A DNA stretch of 64,000 nt from assembly GCA_019055375.1 (NCBI GenBank), contig JAHQIW010003873.1, positions 1 to 64,000 of the forward strand. The letters run 5' to 3'. Below are positions 1-13,400 of the stretch, in pieces (within the stretch, counting starts at the first letter, position 1; each line of letters starts with the position of its first letter). The stretch comes from Parelaphostrongylus tenuis (Eukaryota; Nematoda; Chromadorea; Rhabditida; Metastrongylidae). The position numbers and the translations under genes are program-made. The notes below the pieces were generated by a model, which did no database searches, was not told where the DNA came from, and saw only the letters and a list, made by a program, of their open reading frames with translations.

Positions 1-282
1 CTTCTGAGATCTACCCCTACATGGAGGAATCGACGACGAACGTTTTACACCCAACACACGGTGAAAGCTCTGTGACAGCCTATTGCAATGCAGTCAACAA
101 TCAATCACTCTGAACACTACAGTGGCTTTTTTTATCGTGCGTTGAGTGTATAAAATTCCGTCCTCAATTCCTCTATGTATGGGTACATCCTCGAGAAAGA
201 CGCTGAGCGGAAACGCACCGTGCAACTGACGAGACTGTAAAGCCGAAGCACGCGTTTTACACTGTATAAGTGCCTATAATAG

Positions 283-565
283 AACTCGTGAAACCAATCT
301 CTGAGGGATGCGCCACGAATTCGTCTTCAATTGTTAACTTCATCTGAGGTATCTGGACGCAATTCTAGCCTTTATGATTCGCGGTGGCCTACCGATGTAT
401 CAGGTCAGTGATGCTTATCCTCTCAGACAAGTATGATGCCAGTCTGGTATCAATTATTACCGACCCCAGGGAGATGGGTGGCTTGGTGAGCCATGAGCAT
501 GATGGATCGAACCACTGATCATTTGTGCGATGCAGAGCGCCTCTAAGAACTGCGCTACACTCTGC
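283..565 (-). mobile_element. tRNA-derived SINE, family 1
   Basis: Reverse copy of a roughly 290-bp element seen at least ten times in the window. The head, near 565 on the minus strand, has a pol III A box of the form TGGCGCAGTGG and a B box like GGTTCGATC. The other end carries the shared tail around GCATGGCGCATCCCTCAGGG. Confidence 0.75.
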
Positions 566-861
566 TCTTCACTTCTGATGGTGAGCGCTCTATCTGATAA
601 CGGAGTTCCGATCGGACGAAGATTCATCACGCCACTTGTGTAAGCTTCATACAAGCGTTTTCATCCGGAGGAGATAGCGGTCAGAATATTTCGAACGGGA
701 AAATGTCTAAGCCATGTTCCTCCGTGACTGATTAAGCAACGGGTTGACACCGTACCTGGTGGAATAGTAGTCACTTCCAAACAAAAGAGTCATGTCGAAT
801 CTCCTAAGGTTTACAAGAGCCCATATCTGTTAGAGTTTTTGGCATATTGATACCCAACGTA

Positions 862-1210
862 TAGCTTGCCAGGCTCTAAATGTGGAAGCTGGGTACTCAC
901 TAGTAGCTTGCCAGTCTCTCTCGAAGGAGCGGGAGGAGCTTATTTGTTGGATGCGACTCCTAACCTCCTCCCATGTACTTCCCAGCCGCTTGATTGCAGG
1001 CTTTTGGCAGATTTGACTCGTAGAAATAGAGTTTTGTCAAATCGGCGCTGCAGAATCAGGGAGCTCATTCCCTGAATCCACCTGCGTCTCCACAAAGCAC
1101 ACGGTCGCTTTTGGTTCGCGTTTATTCCTCTATCCACCACCTGAGGACGCGCCACGTGCCCTTGCGACTAAGCGGGCGGGATCCCCCAAAGAGGGAGGTT
1201 CGTGGGAAAA
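862..1210 (-). mobile_element. Isolated RTE leader fragment, inverted
   Basis: The reverse complement matches the 5' leader of the two RTE copies at 51.7-52.0 kb and 61.5-61.8 kb, including the blocks around AACGCAAACCAAAAGCGA and CTGGGAAGTACATGG. No endonuclease or reverse transcriptase follows. Confidence 0.7.
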
Positions 1211-1475
1211 AAGGAAAGAGGGAGGTTGCAAGAGCCGACGACCGTGTGCTGTGTTACCTGCAACGACCTAAGACGGAGTCTATTGATATCCAGAGATCAA
1301 ACTCGATACCACTGAAGCGACTGTTTTCCCGTTTCTCTCAGCGCCACGGTCAAATGAATCTCGACCATAGGCGAACTTTGACATGAGAAGCATTCGTCCG
1401 TTAGTAAAAATTCCCTTGATTAATCTTCATTTTATTCCTTTACATATACACGACCAGTTATCACAACTTTTATTA
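1211..1475. other. No gene seen
   Basis: Unassigned sequence between the RTE leader fragment and a SINE family 2 copy. Short open frames here lack coding character. Confidence 0.4.
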
Positions 1476-1705
1476 TACGGATCTCAGTACTTCAAGCATT
1501 CGATTCGTTCTTCGTCTTCTTCCTGAACGGCATGGAATACTGGGTTGAGCGAGTCTCCTTGCAATCTCGAGGATAGCCTGGTCGTAGCATTCCATAGTGC
1601 GTTCCCGTTGGCTGGCGGACAGTATTGGGGATAAAGCTCGGTTCCACACACACCGTGACAAGCATCACAAGCACTCGGCCACGAAGCCCCCAATAAATAT
1701 CTTGT
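1476..1705 (-). mobile_element. tRNA-derived SINE, family 2
   Basis: A repeat sharing the blocks TTGAGCGAG and CTTGCAAT and a tRNA-like head on the minus strand (GTGGCCGAGTGC, resembling a Leu/Ser tRNA A box). Homologous copies lie at 4,540 and 11,452. Confidence 0.6.
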
Positions 1706-2950
1706 GAGTTAGCACTTTAGCTTCTAATTTTTGAATTTTTCTTAACTTCTTGTTCGCGGAAACTAGCATCTTATTCACTGGAACCAAACATCAGTTACAA
1801 TTTATGATTAGAAAAAAATATAAAGAATGGAAGAAAGAAATCTTACGAAGAAAGCTATAACTCCTCACATTACTAATCAAGAGTGCAAAACCAGAGAAAT
1901 TACAAATTGAATTTCGCGGGCCAATCAATGAACGTGACTAGTGATTGGGGCATGTTTTGTATAATCGAGCGCAAAAACTGAACGACGAAAATGTGGGATT
2001 ATTTTTGTGATGGAGGTGGTCCTCTTCATACTTTAACAGACTTCAATTTTTCTTATTCTTCGCCGTGAATCGAAAATCGACGGACGAATGAGTCAGGGAT
2101 GCCTCACTCTGTCCGATGTGGTAGTGACGGCTTCATCTCAAATCAACGCTGAGATCCGATCAAGGGCTACCCACTTTGGTTTGTGCAAGCCTCACATCGT
2201 CGGCTGTTCTCTCATCTAGGAACGAAAGCGCGACGCCGCTTGCTGACCAGCGGGATGTCTCAGTGAAGTTTTTTTGTAAGTCAATGAAAAGAAATATTCA
2301 GCGTACTTGTATATCAAGTTTGTGGTCAAGCCGCTCTTGTTTGCACTTCAATAGGCCGCTCTTTTTTTCATTTATCTTCGTCGTAAACCTCAACTGCGAA
2401 ACCGATATGAAACCCCATAGTATTGCACGTAATATCTCAGACCAGCGTTGTTCTTCGAGTGGGGTTCGTTAGCCGATCTGCCCCTCGTCCAAAGAAATAG
2501 GCGGATTCGGTTTCCCAACGAATGGCAAGCAAGTCGGTCCCGGACGGATTCCGTGAGCACGGTAATTCGGTGATAGTGGGCCTAGAGCACGACGGTGGCA
2601 ATTTCGAACGTTGCTCATTCCGCGAGCGGTCATTTATCGTCTTTATCATGATGCCTCGATATCACTGCTAATTTTCTCGTTTTTCTTCGTTATATCTCCT
2701 AATTTTGTACTTTTTTTCTCCATTATATCTTTTGTTTATCACAGTGTGAGCGGAGATTAAGCCTCCTAGGACCAGCGCTAATAAGCAGGCGGCGTCGTGC
2801 TGTCACTTGCGCGGCGGTCAGGCAAGCGGCTCTCCATGTCTGTGCACACGTGTCTGGCTGTCTGCTGCTTGCTTTCCCACAAGACGCGACGCCGTCACTA
2901 CAGTAGCTGAGTGAGATTCGACATCGAGCGGTGAGCATCGAAATGACTCT
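1706..2950. other. Intergenic, no gene recognised
   Basis: AT-rich to about 2,090, then a more GC-rich stretch (about 2,090-2,630 and 2,760-2,950). Several short open frames occur on both strands, with no recognisable domain. Confidence 0.4.
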
Positions 2951-2956
2951 CACTGT

Positions 2957-3070
2957 CCCTAAATGGTAAGACGACGGTGGCGGATCGTCTTCCAGTGGGT
3001 TCTGCTTGACCTGCCATCGGAGGACATGGATTCCAGTCCCATGTAGATTTATTTGACCCTAATAATGCTG
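2957..3070 (+). repeat. Fragment related to fold-back element arm
   Basis: Resembles the inner part of the left arm of the fold-back element (59,370-59,475), sharing the GGCGGTGGATC-like, GTGGGTTCT and AGTCCATGT-like blocks in the same order. Diverged and partial. Confidence 0.45.
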
Positions 3071-3498
3071 ACAATATTAATCCACTGTTTCCCTCTACTT
3101 TGAGGGGCCGGGCATAACCGCATACCTAGGTTTCGCCGTTTCGTCATGCCCCCGCAGTTCAACATTCAACATATCGGTTCGTAATAATCTTTTTCATGAT
3201 GTTTCCGTCACAGAGCACGTGCCGTTATTATGTACATATTATCTTTCCTTTACGATTGCAGTACTATATATTTCAGGTTTTCGTTTATATTGATCGTAAT
3301 AATCATATAAAGCAATATTCTCTTTTCGTCTTCATCCAAACAAGCTGAGGCCCGTGCGTGTGGCGCATTCAGGTAGTGCAACCGGTCAGCACATCAAAGT
3401 GCAATCCTCTGCGCCCCACAGATCGTGATGATACCCACATATGTTATCTATGTCATTCATAAAGCTTCTCTACAATATTCCATCGCTATTATTTGTGC

Positions 3499-3787
3499 GG
3501 AGCGCATGGTGTGCAATGGTTACTGGTTAGAGATGCTCTGCATCGCATTCCAAAATGATAGTTCGATTTCACGCTCAAGGCTCACCAAACCATCCATCGC
3601 TTCTAAGTCAGTAAAATGATACCGCACTGGTTGCAAACTTGTCTGGGCGGATAAGCAGCACTGACTCGATACGGCGGGAGGCCATGGCGCGCATTGTAAA
3701 ATTTAGATACGCATTCATTCACCCCAAACGTACGTAACGATGTATGGCGCATTCCGGGGATTGTTCAACACCGAGAGCTTTATCCTT
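3499..3787 (+). mobile_element. SINE family 1 with 12-bp target duplication
   Basis: Full-length copy. The A box region is GCATGGTGTGCAATGGTTA-like, the B box is AGTTCGATTTC, and the tail ends GAGAGCTTTATCC. The 12-mer TATTATTTGTGC flanks both ends (3,487-3,498 and 3,788-3,799), as expected of a target-site duplication. Confidence 0.85.
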
Positions 3788-3799
3788 TATTATTTGTGC

Positions 3800-4092
3800 A
3801 AGAGTGCCTACAGAGCAGTGGTTAAAGGTGCTCTGCCACGCACACGTGGTTCAACAATCGGTGGGCGCTGATTCGATCCTGCGCTCAGTACTCATCAACC
3901 TTTCATCCCTTAAAGCTCAGCTAATTGATATCATATTAGCTGCAAGGGTAGCAGCGCTGATTTGACACATCAGTTGGTCATCGCGAATTAGGTGAAGGCA
4001 AGATATGCGTTCAGTGACCTCAAACTATCCTTGATGAAGAATGCATACTGAATCTTTCAGTGATTGATTAACACCGAGAGCATCATTTGGTT
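3800..4092 (+). mobile_element. SINE family 1, tandem second copy
   Basis: Begins immediately after the target duplication of the preceding SINE. It has the GAGCAGTGGTTAAAGGTGCT head, a GATTCGATCCT B box and a diverged tail ending in CACCGAGAGC. Confidence 0.78.
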
Positions 4093-4361
4093 TCTTGTTC
4101 CTTCGATGAAAGTACCCGAACTTCCCTATTTGAAATGGACAATGTTCAGCTCACAAATCATTGCCCCACATCTTTGATTTGAACATACTAATGTTGTGCC
4201 GATTTTAGTGCATGAAATTTAATGACAGATTCGAGCTGATGTTATCTCACAAGTCTACGGAAAGCTCGGATTATGTCTAGAAATTAAGCTAATTGTGATG
4301 CTGACGACGCGAGTTTTCTCCATCTGAGTATATCTTTCATTTTTTTTGTAAGGCATAATGA

Positions 4362-4373
4362 AAGTTTTTCCAG
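4362..4373 (+). promoter_or_regulatory. Probable spliced-leader acceptor for importin gene
   Basis: A polypyrimidine run and TTTTTCCAG end one base before the start codon. No coding exon in the right frame is visible upstream. In nematodes this layout usually marks a trans-splice site, but a cis-spliced 5' UTR intron is also possible. Confidence 0.5.
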
Positions 4374-4374
4374 A

Positions 4375-4461
4375 ATGACGATTCGGGATTTAGTCATAAA
4401 TGCGCTAAATGCCACCAGTGACCCGGATGGGCAAAAGAGTGCCGAAAGCTTTCTTGACGAG
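4375..4461 (+). CDS. IPO7/8: Importin-7/8 exon 1
   Basis: Residues 1-29, starting MTIRDLVINAL and ending in phase 0 before GTAAGT. A strong TTTTTCCAG acceptor ends one base before the ATG, so this is probably the first coding exon behind a trans-splice site. Confidence 0.85.
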
Positions 4462-7400
4462 GTAAGTTTTCTTCACATCTAATATGCTTCTGGTGACTTT
4501 GTCACTTTATCCCTCCGTCTTCACAATGTTTTTTTTTTACTGTGCTTCTCAGTACTTCTAACATTCAATTCATTTTTATCTTCTTGAACGTCGTAGAGTA
4601 CTTGTTGAGCACGTCTACGTGCAATTTCGAGGGTAGCCTGACTATAGCGTCCCCATAAGGCATTCGTTATTGATCGTTACTTCGCACGCGCCGCGACGAG
4701 CACCACAGCCACTCAGCCACTGCGCCGCATGTAATATGTTTAGGCATGCAATATTTACAAGAGAACTTTGTGACGGCGGTCGGCAATATCCAGTTGGTGT
4801 GTATGTTGCAGCGACCGGACACACAAGAACTAGAAGCCGTCACATAACAATTCCCGTCACCGTACCACAACTTCATGATGGCGCCGCCTGGCATAACCTG
4901 GGCGCATTCACGAATGAAGATGCTTACACTTCTTACAAGCTCGTAATTAGCAGCAGAGAAACCATAAAACGTGAACGCGTTGCCGATCTTATCGAACTTT
5001 GGCTTGGCGCTGTTCGTAAAGCTGTCAAAATTATGCAAGATTCTTGGTTCGATTCATTGTTTGTGGAGGTTTCAATAATGAGACCTCGTCGTTATCGCCA
5101 TTTGACTTTTAGAAAACCAGGATTGGAGATATTGTTGAGGTAGCCTTTTTCGTGAACCCTTTTGCGAACTGACGGGAGTTACCCAGCGTACTTCCATTCT
5201 AGACCAAATTCAGCACGTTACTACGAACTGACGAGTTCTCAGTAGAAAAGGGCGATGGACAAACGAATTGCGCTTGAAGAGACTGATTTGTGCAGGAATG
5301 CGAGAATTTCGAGTTTAATCATCAAATACGGCAAAAGAAGTCTGTCCTTTTAAATCTGAATATCGCGAGACGACGTGGAGATGCAGAAGCAATAGTAACT
5401 ATGGCACAAGTGGCTTCTAAATCACTTCACGACCTCGCTAAAGATGTTGGTGGCAGCAAAATTTGGCCAATGGGAAAAGATGATGTTAATGGAGAACCCC
5501 TTCTAGAAAAGTTGCTCCTAAAACATTGAAACCGTTGCAGAGATGGGAAACCGAAGCGTAATGTTATTTATAACAAAGACTTTCAAAATTGGGCAAAAAA
5601 TGGGATGTGATGCTCATCACAGCTATACGGTAGCCATAAAGTGCTACAAAAAGCTAGTCGGCTCAATGGTGATGTTGGAACGGAATTGTGCTTACGTGAT
5701 ACAAGGTGTTAGCAAAAATAACCCTATTGTAGCAAAAGGAAGAGTGTGGACTAACGCAAGATTTTGAATGTGCCTTTAGCCTCTATACAAGACTGCTGAA
5801 GTCACTATTGAAGCATTGAAGGATAAGATAACTAACAATTACTATGAGTAGGATGAAATGTGGGCTCGCTGAAGTTCAAAGGAATCAATCTAGGTAACCT
5901 TTCTACCCAATTGAGCTTTGCAGTTTTATCACTCGGGTTCTGTGTGTTGTGCCAATTTCTTCTTTCTGGAAATCTTTCTTTCATGGCAAAGTTTAGTATG
6001 ATGTGATGCAGTCTGATTTGATCTAATAAATTGTCCTGCTTTGTTTCATTTCATGCCTGTTCATTGGCTGATATTACCCATGCCATATAAATTTAAATGT
6101 AAATTTTCTTTGAAAAGTGTGGTTTATGAACTAGTTCTTGCTATTCATTGTGTCAATTTTTGATTCCCCATATGTATAACCTGAAATGGTAAAATGTTTT
6201 TCGGATTAGCATAAAAATTAATCTGTGCAAGTAGTAATGCTTCAACCTTATTTGCTCCATATCTATCCCTGACAATTATCTCGCTATCATTGCATTTTGT
6301 GCTTTCATTAAGAGTTTTATGTTCGAACGTTAACTCTTTCCAAGCGACGTGCATACCTCTCGATGCAAGTCTGTCCGTCCCGTTCGAATGGCTTGTGAAA
6401 TTTGGGCGCGATCCATTACAAATTCGGTTGATTGAGGCTTTAATAGAATATCACTGAGGAAGTTTTTTTAAGAATGATTTCAGTAAATTCAACGCCATGC
6501 CTACCACAACCTGCCATCTTACTACGAAAAAACCACACCCATTATTCAAAAATTTATTCTTGGAAGGCTTATAGCGATCAAACTTCCTTTAGCAGCTATA
6601 AAAATGTAATTCATCAGAAAAATTCCATATTGTCATTGGAGAGCCCCCGTCAGTCGCTCTTCGTAAGCCGTCCATAAGCCTGCCAACCGAAGATGGCCAC
6701 CTTCTGGAAAGGTGTGAAGTATTTAATGGAATAACTGGTGTAAAATAAGGGCATCCAATCAAATGTGCGTTTAACTTCATTTGCTATTCAACCACACCAC
6801 AGCCATTATGTTACCACAGGCCATTATCTACCGGACATCAATGAGATTTGCTTTCATACATATACAGATAGCTTTACCTATTCAACGAGAAATATAAACG
6901 ATAACCGTGATGGAGTTAACACTTCATTTCACCCTAAGAGTTTGATGGTCTTGAGAAATTGGAAGGCTGTCTATTAAGAACTTGGAGACATTAATGTTGC
7001 TTTGTCGCCTTAGTGTTTTCAAAGACTAGAGCTCATAACTGGGAGCATTCACGGCGTTTAGTAGATTTCAAACGTGATCTAAACCATTTTTAGTGTTCAA
7101 AACAGCAGGGATTTGCTCCGGAATTATTGAACATCGTATGTGATGACTCTGTTTGTAGTCTCGTTCGGCATTCTGCTTCTATATATTTCAAGAATAACAT
7201 AGTCCGATACTGGGAGGTATATTTTTACCAGCATAATTGTGAATCAATTTCGGGTAGGTGAACATAGTCGCCTGCTTTTTAGGTGAAAGATTCGAAATTC
7301 AATACGGATGATGATGATGACATCGATCCAGAGAGATGCTTGTGTGAGCAAGACAAGGCTATCATCAGAGAACATATCATTGATGCCATTTGTGGTGTTC

Positions 7401-10400
7401 TTGGTTTGTGCAGGTACAGTAAAATTTTCAAACAATGATTGCTAGATGTTTCGATTATTACGCATCAAAGCATAGCGTTGGAATTATTGGGTTTGTTTTC
7501 AGAATTTGGTTTGAAAAAAATTATTTTTTTTTGTTTTCAGAACTCAACTTTGCACTGCTATTCAGAAGATTATACGTGCCGATTTCCCGAAAAATTGGCC
7601 AAATTTCGCTGACAAGCTTCTGGAGAAAATCCGCGAAACATCGAATGTTTTACTGTTGACTGGGGGTCTTCAAATAGCATATCGTTTCTCCAAAGTTTAC
7701 GAGTAATTTATTTCTTGGTTCTACATCAACAGAGCAATGTGAATATTGGTGATTGGTGAACATATAGTGCTTGAGAACTTGCAAATTCGACTAATTTGTA
7801 GCAGAGATTTGTATCATAGCTCTTAAATGCGTATACACATATATATATGTACATACATGTATTATCTACATATACATATACATATATATATATGTGTGTA
7901 CGTATATACAAATGTGAATACGTATGTTCATATGTGAATACTTTACATAAACATGCATATTCATATGTAGACGTAACGTATGTAAATGTATGCGTGCATG
8001 TGTCTGTTCGTATACATGTATATATGCGCATGTAGATGTACACGTACATACATGTATATGCACGTGTGCATACATATATATGTATTTATTTATATGCATG
8101 TATATACATTTGAGGTGATTGATAACACATGTATGTATATAAATATGTATGTATGTATATGTATATGTATATATATGTACATATATATATGTACATATAA
8201 CATATGTATACATATGTATATAGGCGCATGTGGCGCAGTTTTTAGAGGTGCTCTGCGTCGCACAAGAGGACAGTGGTTCGATTTCGCGCTCATGGCTCAC
8301 TAAGCATTCCATGCTCTCCGGGGTGGGTGAATTTGGTACTTAGTCTCAGGCTTGTCTGGGATGATAAGCGGTACTGACTCGATACATTGTGAGGCCACCG
8401 CGAGTCATTGTAAAGGCCACACGCTCATTCCATCACCTTAAGACGCAGTTATAGTTTGAAGATAATGCATGGCGCACTACTCAAGGTTTTATCAACGTCG
8501 AGAGCTATATATACATATACATACATATATATATGTATATGTATATATATATATGCTGAATTATTGTATTGGTACTTTCGCAGTGTCGTTTATTCAGGTT
8601 TTTTCTATTTTAGATCGGGCTATTGCCAAAAGCTGTGGCATGACGGAGAATGTTTTTAGTAGCTTTAGTCAGGAGATAGGATACTAGGATCTTGGTAAAC
8701 TACCAAGATTGTAGGCTCAGGATCCCAACAGCCCAACCCGCCAGCACAACCAAGACCTATTTTCCATGCTCGGAAGGGCTTGCTCTAGGTTTTCTAAGAT
8801 TGGCAGGGCATGCTTCATTGGGAGCTGCTCAACAACATGCAGACAGTCAATACGGACGACCGCCGTGGAATAACTTTAGAGGTTGGCCGTAGCAGTGCGA
8901 GGAAAATTCCGAAATGATCCAGTGTTGCACTTCATCAGCATAGCGCCCGACCTCACTTGCGAAGTCGATTCGCCACATCTTGAAGCAACTGGGCTGGACC
9001 ACGGTACTACATCCACCGTATAGCCCTGATATTGCTCCGTAAGACTGACATCTCACTCGAACCTTGAAGGAGCATCTGCGAGAAAAAAATCTGAAGACTG
9101 CACTTAGCTCAGATGTGATCTCACCGGCTTCTTTGGTCGCCACTCTCATTTTTTTCTATGACGGCAATCTTTGCGCAGCAAACGCTTACATATTGTTAAT
9201 CATGATGGTGATCATAATGTTGATTTTTTAGTTCCTCTAAATAAGTAGTTAATGAATTGATAAAAGTGTTGAAAAGCGAAAGAAATCATGAGAAAATCTG
9301 ATATATGTAACTTCTCTCTATTGATCCTTTATTTGAATCTGAGACGCATGTTCTCCAAAAATCAATGAGACTTTGGCCTTTAGCGAAGTTGCTGTCGTGT
9401 GAAACCCTCGGAGAAGTCCTTTCCGAGAGCCAAATATGCCATTGTAATTGGAAAGATTTTCTCTGTCTAACAATCGAAAGTTCATTACAACAAAACTTTT
9501 GTCCAGTGGAAAATCTTCCAATGAGAAGCAAAATCTCATTTTGACTGGTGCGGCTCCAAAAATAAGCTATTTGAGAAATTAAACATGCCACTGTAGATTC
9601 ACTTGCTTTGAGCTATCGTTAAATACAGACGTTTTGCAAAAGTAGAGAACACCTTTCTACCGAAGGCCTCAAGTATCGCCGCCATAATAGAACAGTATCC
9701 AATTTTCAAAGCTTTTTTGGCTTGAGGTATTTGCATAAGTTTGATAAGCGCAGGTGCTACAATAAATAAATGATTTCAAATTGTTTCATACCGATTTCCA
9801 TGTTTTGATACAATAGACATACATTATATATTGCTAGCCCAATTTTAGGTCCAAGAAGGGAAGGGATAAAGATGTTGCTCTTCTGTTTCCGAAAATCGAG
9901 CCTATCATTTGTGATCATTGCCGCCAGCTGGTTCATGTACAGTCCGCCGAAGCAGTATCAATACAGATTCAAGGACTGAAAATATTCTCTGTCATCACTC
10001 AGGTTCCTCAACTTTCTTAGATGGGAGTCTATTGATTTCGATTCATATTGAACATACGTATCGTTTTTTAGTTCTCGATCAATTTTGAAATACTTCCTAT
10101 AGATAGAATCGATAACTGGATCAAGTTTGCCATTGATGTTCTTGATCGAAATTGCCCAGAAGAGGTAAGTTTCTTCGTCAGCAAGACATATTATGTCATA
10201 AATTGTACTTGCATATCTGATAAGTCGTCTTCCCCTTATCTTAAGTCATATGTATATGTCGTTCAGCTCAGTACCATTAAAGACGAAGAGGAACGTTCGC
10301 GCACAGTTTGGTGGAAATGCAAGAAATGGGCAGCAAAACTGCTTGATAGATTTTCCTATAGGTATTGGAAAAATTGCTATTTGATCTTTCTATATCTTTG

Positions 10401-13400
10401 GAGATCGATTTTACACAGAAGAATGTATTGCTTTATCACTTCCTAGAACACGTGTGACACAATAGTTACAGATGCTCGCGACGCACACGTTGTCGATCCA
10501 TCAATGGTCGATGGCTCGATCCTGCGTTCAAGGCTCACTAAGCCTTCCGTTTCTTTAGAGGTCGGTGTGGTACCAGACATGTCTGGGAGGACAACAACAC
10601 TGACTTGATACATCGGTTGGCCACCGCGAATCATTATGAAGGCCATTTGCAGTCAGTCACTTCCAGCGATGCTTGATAAAAACGAATACATAGTGTTTCC
10701 CTTATGAATTTGTCAAAGTCGAGAGTTTTTTCCAATATTTTTGACATCGCTCAAATTATTTTTGTCACCGGCAAGTTCTCGTTTTTGATCATTGTTACAG
10801 GATTCCAATACTGCTATATTCCTTGATGTTCCATACCATTCTCATGGTTGCATTGAAAGGAATGCGTTCTCTTGCAGATATGGCTCTCCAAACCATGTGG
10901 AAGAGCAGTATGTTGACTTTGCGAAACATTTCCTGAAAAAGTGGTCGCATCCTGCTCTCGAGTCGTCGCTGGCGATTTTGAAACGCACGCAGGAACAATA
11001 TATATGTGTCAAAAAGAGTGAGTTGCTCGCCATTTTCTCTTTTATACGGTGTAGAATAGTGGCATTCTATTTCTTCCAGGTTCTACGCCACATACTTTCG
11101 TTTACAAATAATGCCATTGCCCATTCGATTTGCTGGCGGTTTGTAAAACCACATGCACCTGTATGTTTATATCTTTTCTCGCAAGGTTTTGATTTGTTGT
11201 TGACAACGAACAAATGGAGTCATTAGCTTCAAACGTGCAATGAGAACGGGCACCATATCTCAAGCAACGTATCTCACAGGATCTCATCAAACACGTCTTA
11301 TTCCCATTGTTGTCCTATAACGACGAAGATGAGGAGATGTGGGGAGACAATGCGGAAGAGTATGTTCGTTCCAAGTTCGGTAAGCGCTAGTTGTAGTAAC
11401 CTTTAGCACTTTACTTTATTTGATCTGTCCTCACAGTGTTTTCTTTTTTTTTCACTGTGCGGATCGCAGTGTTTTTCGTCTTTTCGAACGGCATAGTATA
11501 CTGGTTGAGCGAGTTTCCTTGCAATATCGGTGGAGCTCGGCTCCGCGCGCACCATGACCAACATCATAACCCCTCGACCACGTCGCTACTGTTCATTGCG
11601 ATAACCTTTGGGGATAAAAACAATCATTGATTCACCAGTAGGATGTCACCAATTCAAGAGGTCACACAGTAGATAGAGGTGTCCCGTGAAGCATTTTGTT
11701 CTCAATCTGCTCTTTGACCTTGGCCTAATCAAGCACCCGTCCTTTCAAAATAGTGGATCTATGCACGAGACTTGTCTGGTAAGGTAAAAGCTTTGAGATT
11801 GCTTTCTTGGTGCAGTACACTGTGCACATTAGATATGCATCGAAGTACATTCAAAAGGGGTTTTTTCTTATTAACTATCGCAGATTTGTCGACTATCGTT
11901 AACACTCAAACCAGGATTACTGTTTTTCTCAGTGGATGAGTCTTACCATGTTTCTCAGCCTTCACAAAATCAGCGGTGGTTGCATGCGTGTTAACTCCAT
12001 AGGGACGGAGCCTTTTCGTTTTCTCCTTAGATTTCTAACAGTAATTTGATAGCTTAAGTATCATCGCTTTCGATATTGAGCTATTTTCTACACCCATACT
12101 TATTTACGATAAGTGTGCTTCATTTTTCTTATTTTCTGTGGTTGAATTGACTTTTTCATGTAGCTTTCCGTAACATCCATAGTGGACGAGGTAGTAACCG
12201 TTTTTTACAAGGAAAAAAATGTGCTCTCTGGACTAGAAGAAATCACCAAAAAAAAAACTTGGATACTTGGACGGTCCGTTTTCACAAATTTGCGCACCCC
12301 AGCGCACCTTCCATGCATCTCGACTTCTCGTGACTGTCGTCCCTGGCGTTACTTTCATTCGAGCATGGCCATTGGCGCGAGTTTCATACCGTGATCTGTA
12401 GAATATCGGCAGGTACGAATACAGCTGATGCGAATATAGATATGAATAGAGCTAATTTATTCTTTTAGTGGATACTTCCGTCCAACGTGTAGGTGGTCGT
12501 CCTCGCAGACAGCTGTATTCTCATGGCGTCCATTCTACAGCTCGTTTTGTCCATTTGTCGTCTGATCTTCTTACTACATGACCGGCCCATCTATGCTTCG
12601 CTATCGATGTGAATTATTCTGGATCACAAAGATGGACTAGACTCCGGAAATCTGAGCTGTGCAAGCAGGCTAGATGTTGTGAGTGTCGATTGATTTTAGA
12701 AGACATCGTTCAAGCGCTCTGTGAATCGTTCGCAGTAGTGTTGACGTGGGTCGACGTGTATGCCCACGTCTCCGCTGCATAACAGGGCAATGGGAGGACT
12801 GTTGAATCGAGAAGGTTAGCGCGTAATTTGGGGTCCGTTATTTGGTCGATGGCCTCTCAAAAAGGCCAGGATGCAGCCCACGCTGCTTTCCCTCTTCTGT
12901 CAGTTCCTCCTTTATATTGTTCTCCATATTCAGCGGATGACCAACATACATGTACAAGGAGTTCTCCATAATTGAAGATCCTTCCAGTTTGATATGTTCA
13001 TCATTGCACCATTGGATTTTCATGAACTGGGTCCTCATGCGTTTTATGCGTAGTCCGCTCTTTTTCCCTGCTTCGCTAAATTTCTTAAACATCGTCTCTG
13101 CATCAGTAGTGCTTTTCGAGAATAAGACAATGTCATCTGCTAAACGAAGGTTTGACAGGAATTTTCTATCGACGCGTATGTCCTTCTCGTCCCAATCAAG
13201 CGACTTCATTATTCACTGCAGTGCGGCGGTGAACAGCTTTGGCGATATAGCATCGCCTTTTCCAAGTGGTATGGTATGAGGTCGATGAAAGTGCTGTATT
13301 TTCTTGGTGTAATTCATATAGCAGTCTGATAAGGTTCTTATGTAGGACGGATCCACTCTTTGATCGACAAGCGCTAATAGGACTGCGTTCGTTTTGACGC

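Noticed and set aside
4670..5143. Longest open frame of the window (157 codons, plus strand) as a gene
   Set aside because: It begins inside a SINE family 2 copy, an overlapping minus-strand frame is equally open, there is no recognisable domain, and it lies in importin intron 1.
5290..5529. Exon 2 of the importin gene
   Set aside because: It has a good acceptor-like site and a superficially similar IRQKKSVLLNL stretch, but the real exon 2 at 7,093 aligns far better with the family and fits the phase.
7726..8312. Overlapping open frames of 60-148 codons on both strands
   Set aside because: They are translations of an AT microsatellite and a SINE (Tyr, Ile, His and Cys runs) with no coding value.
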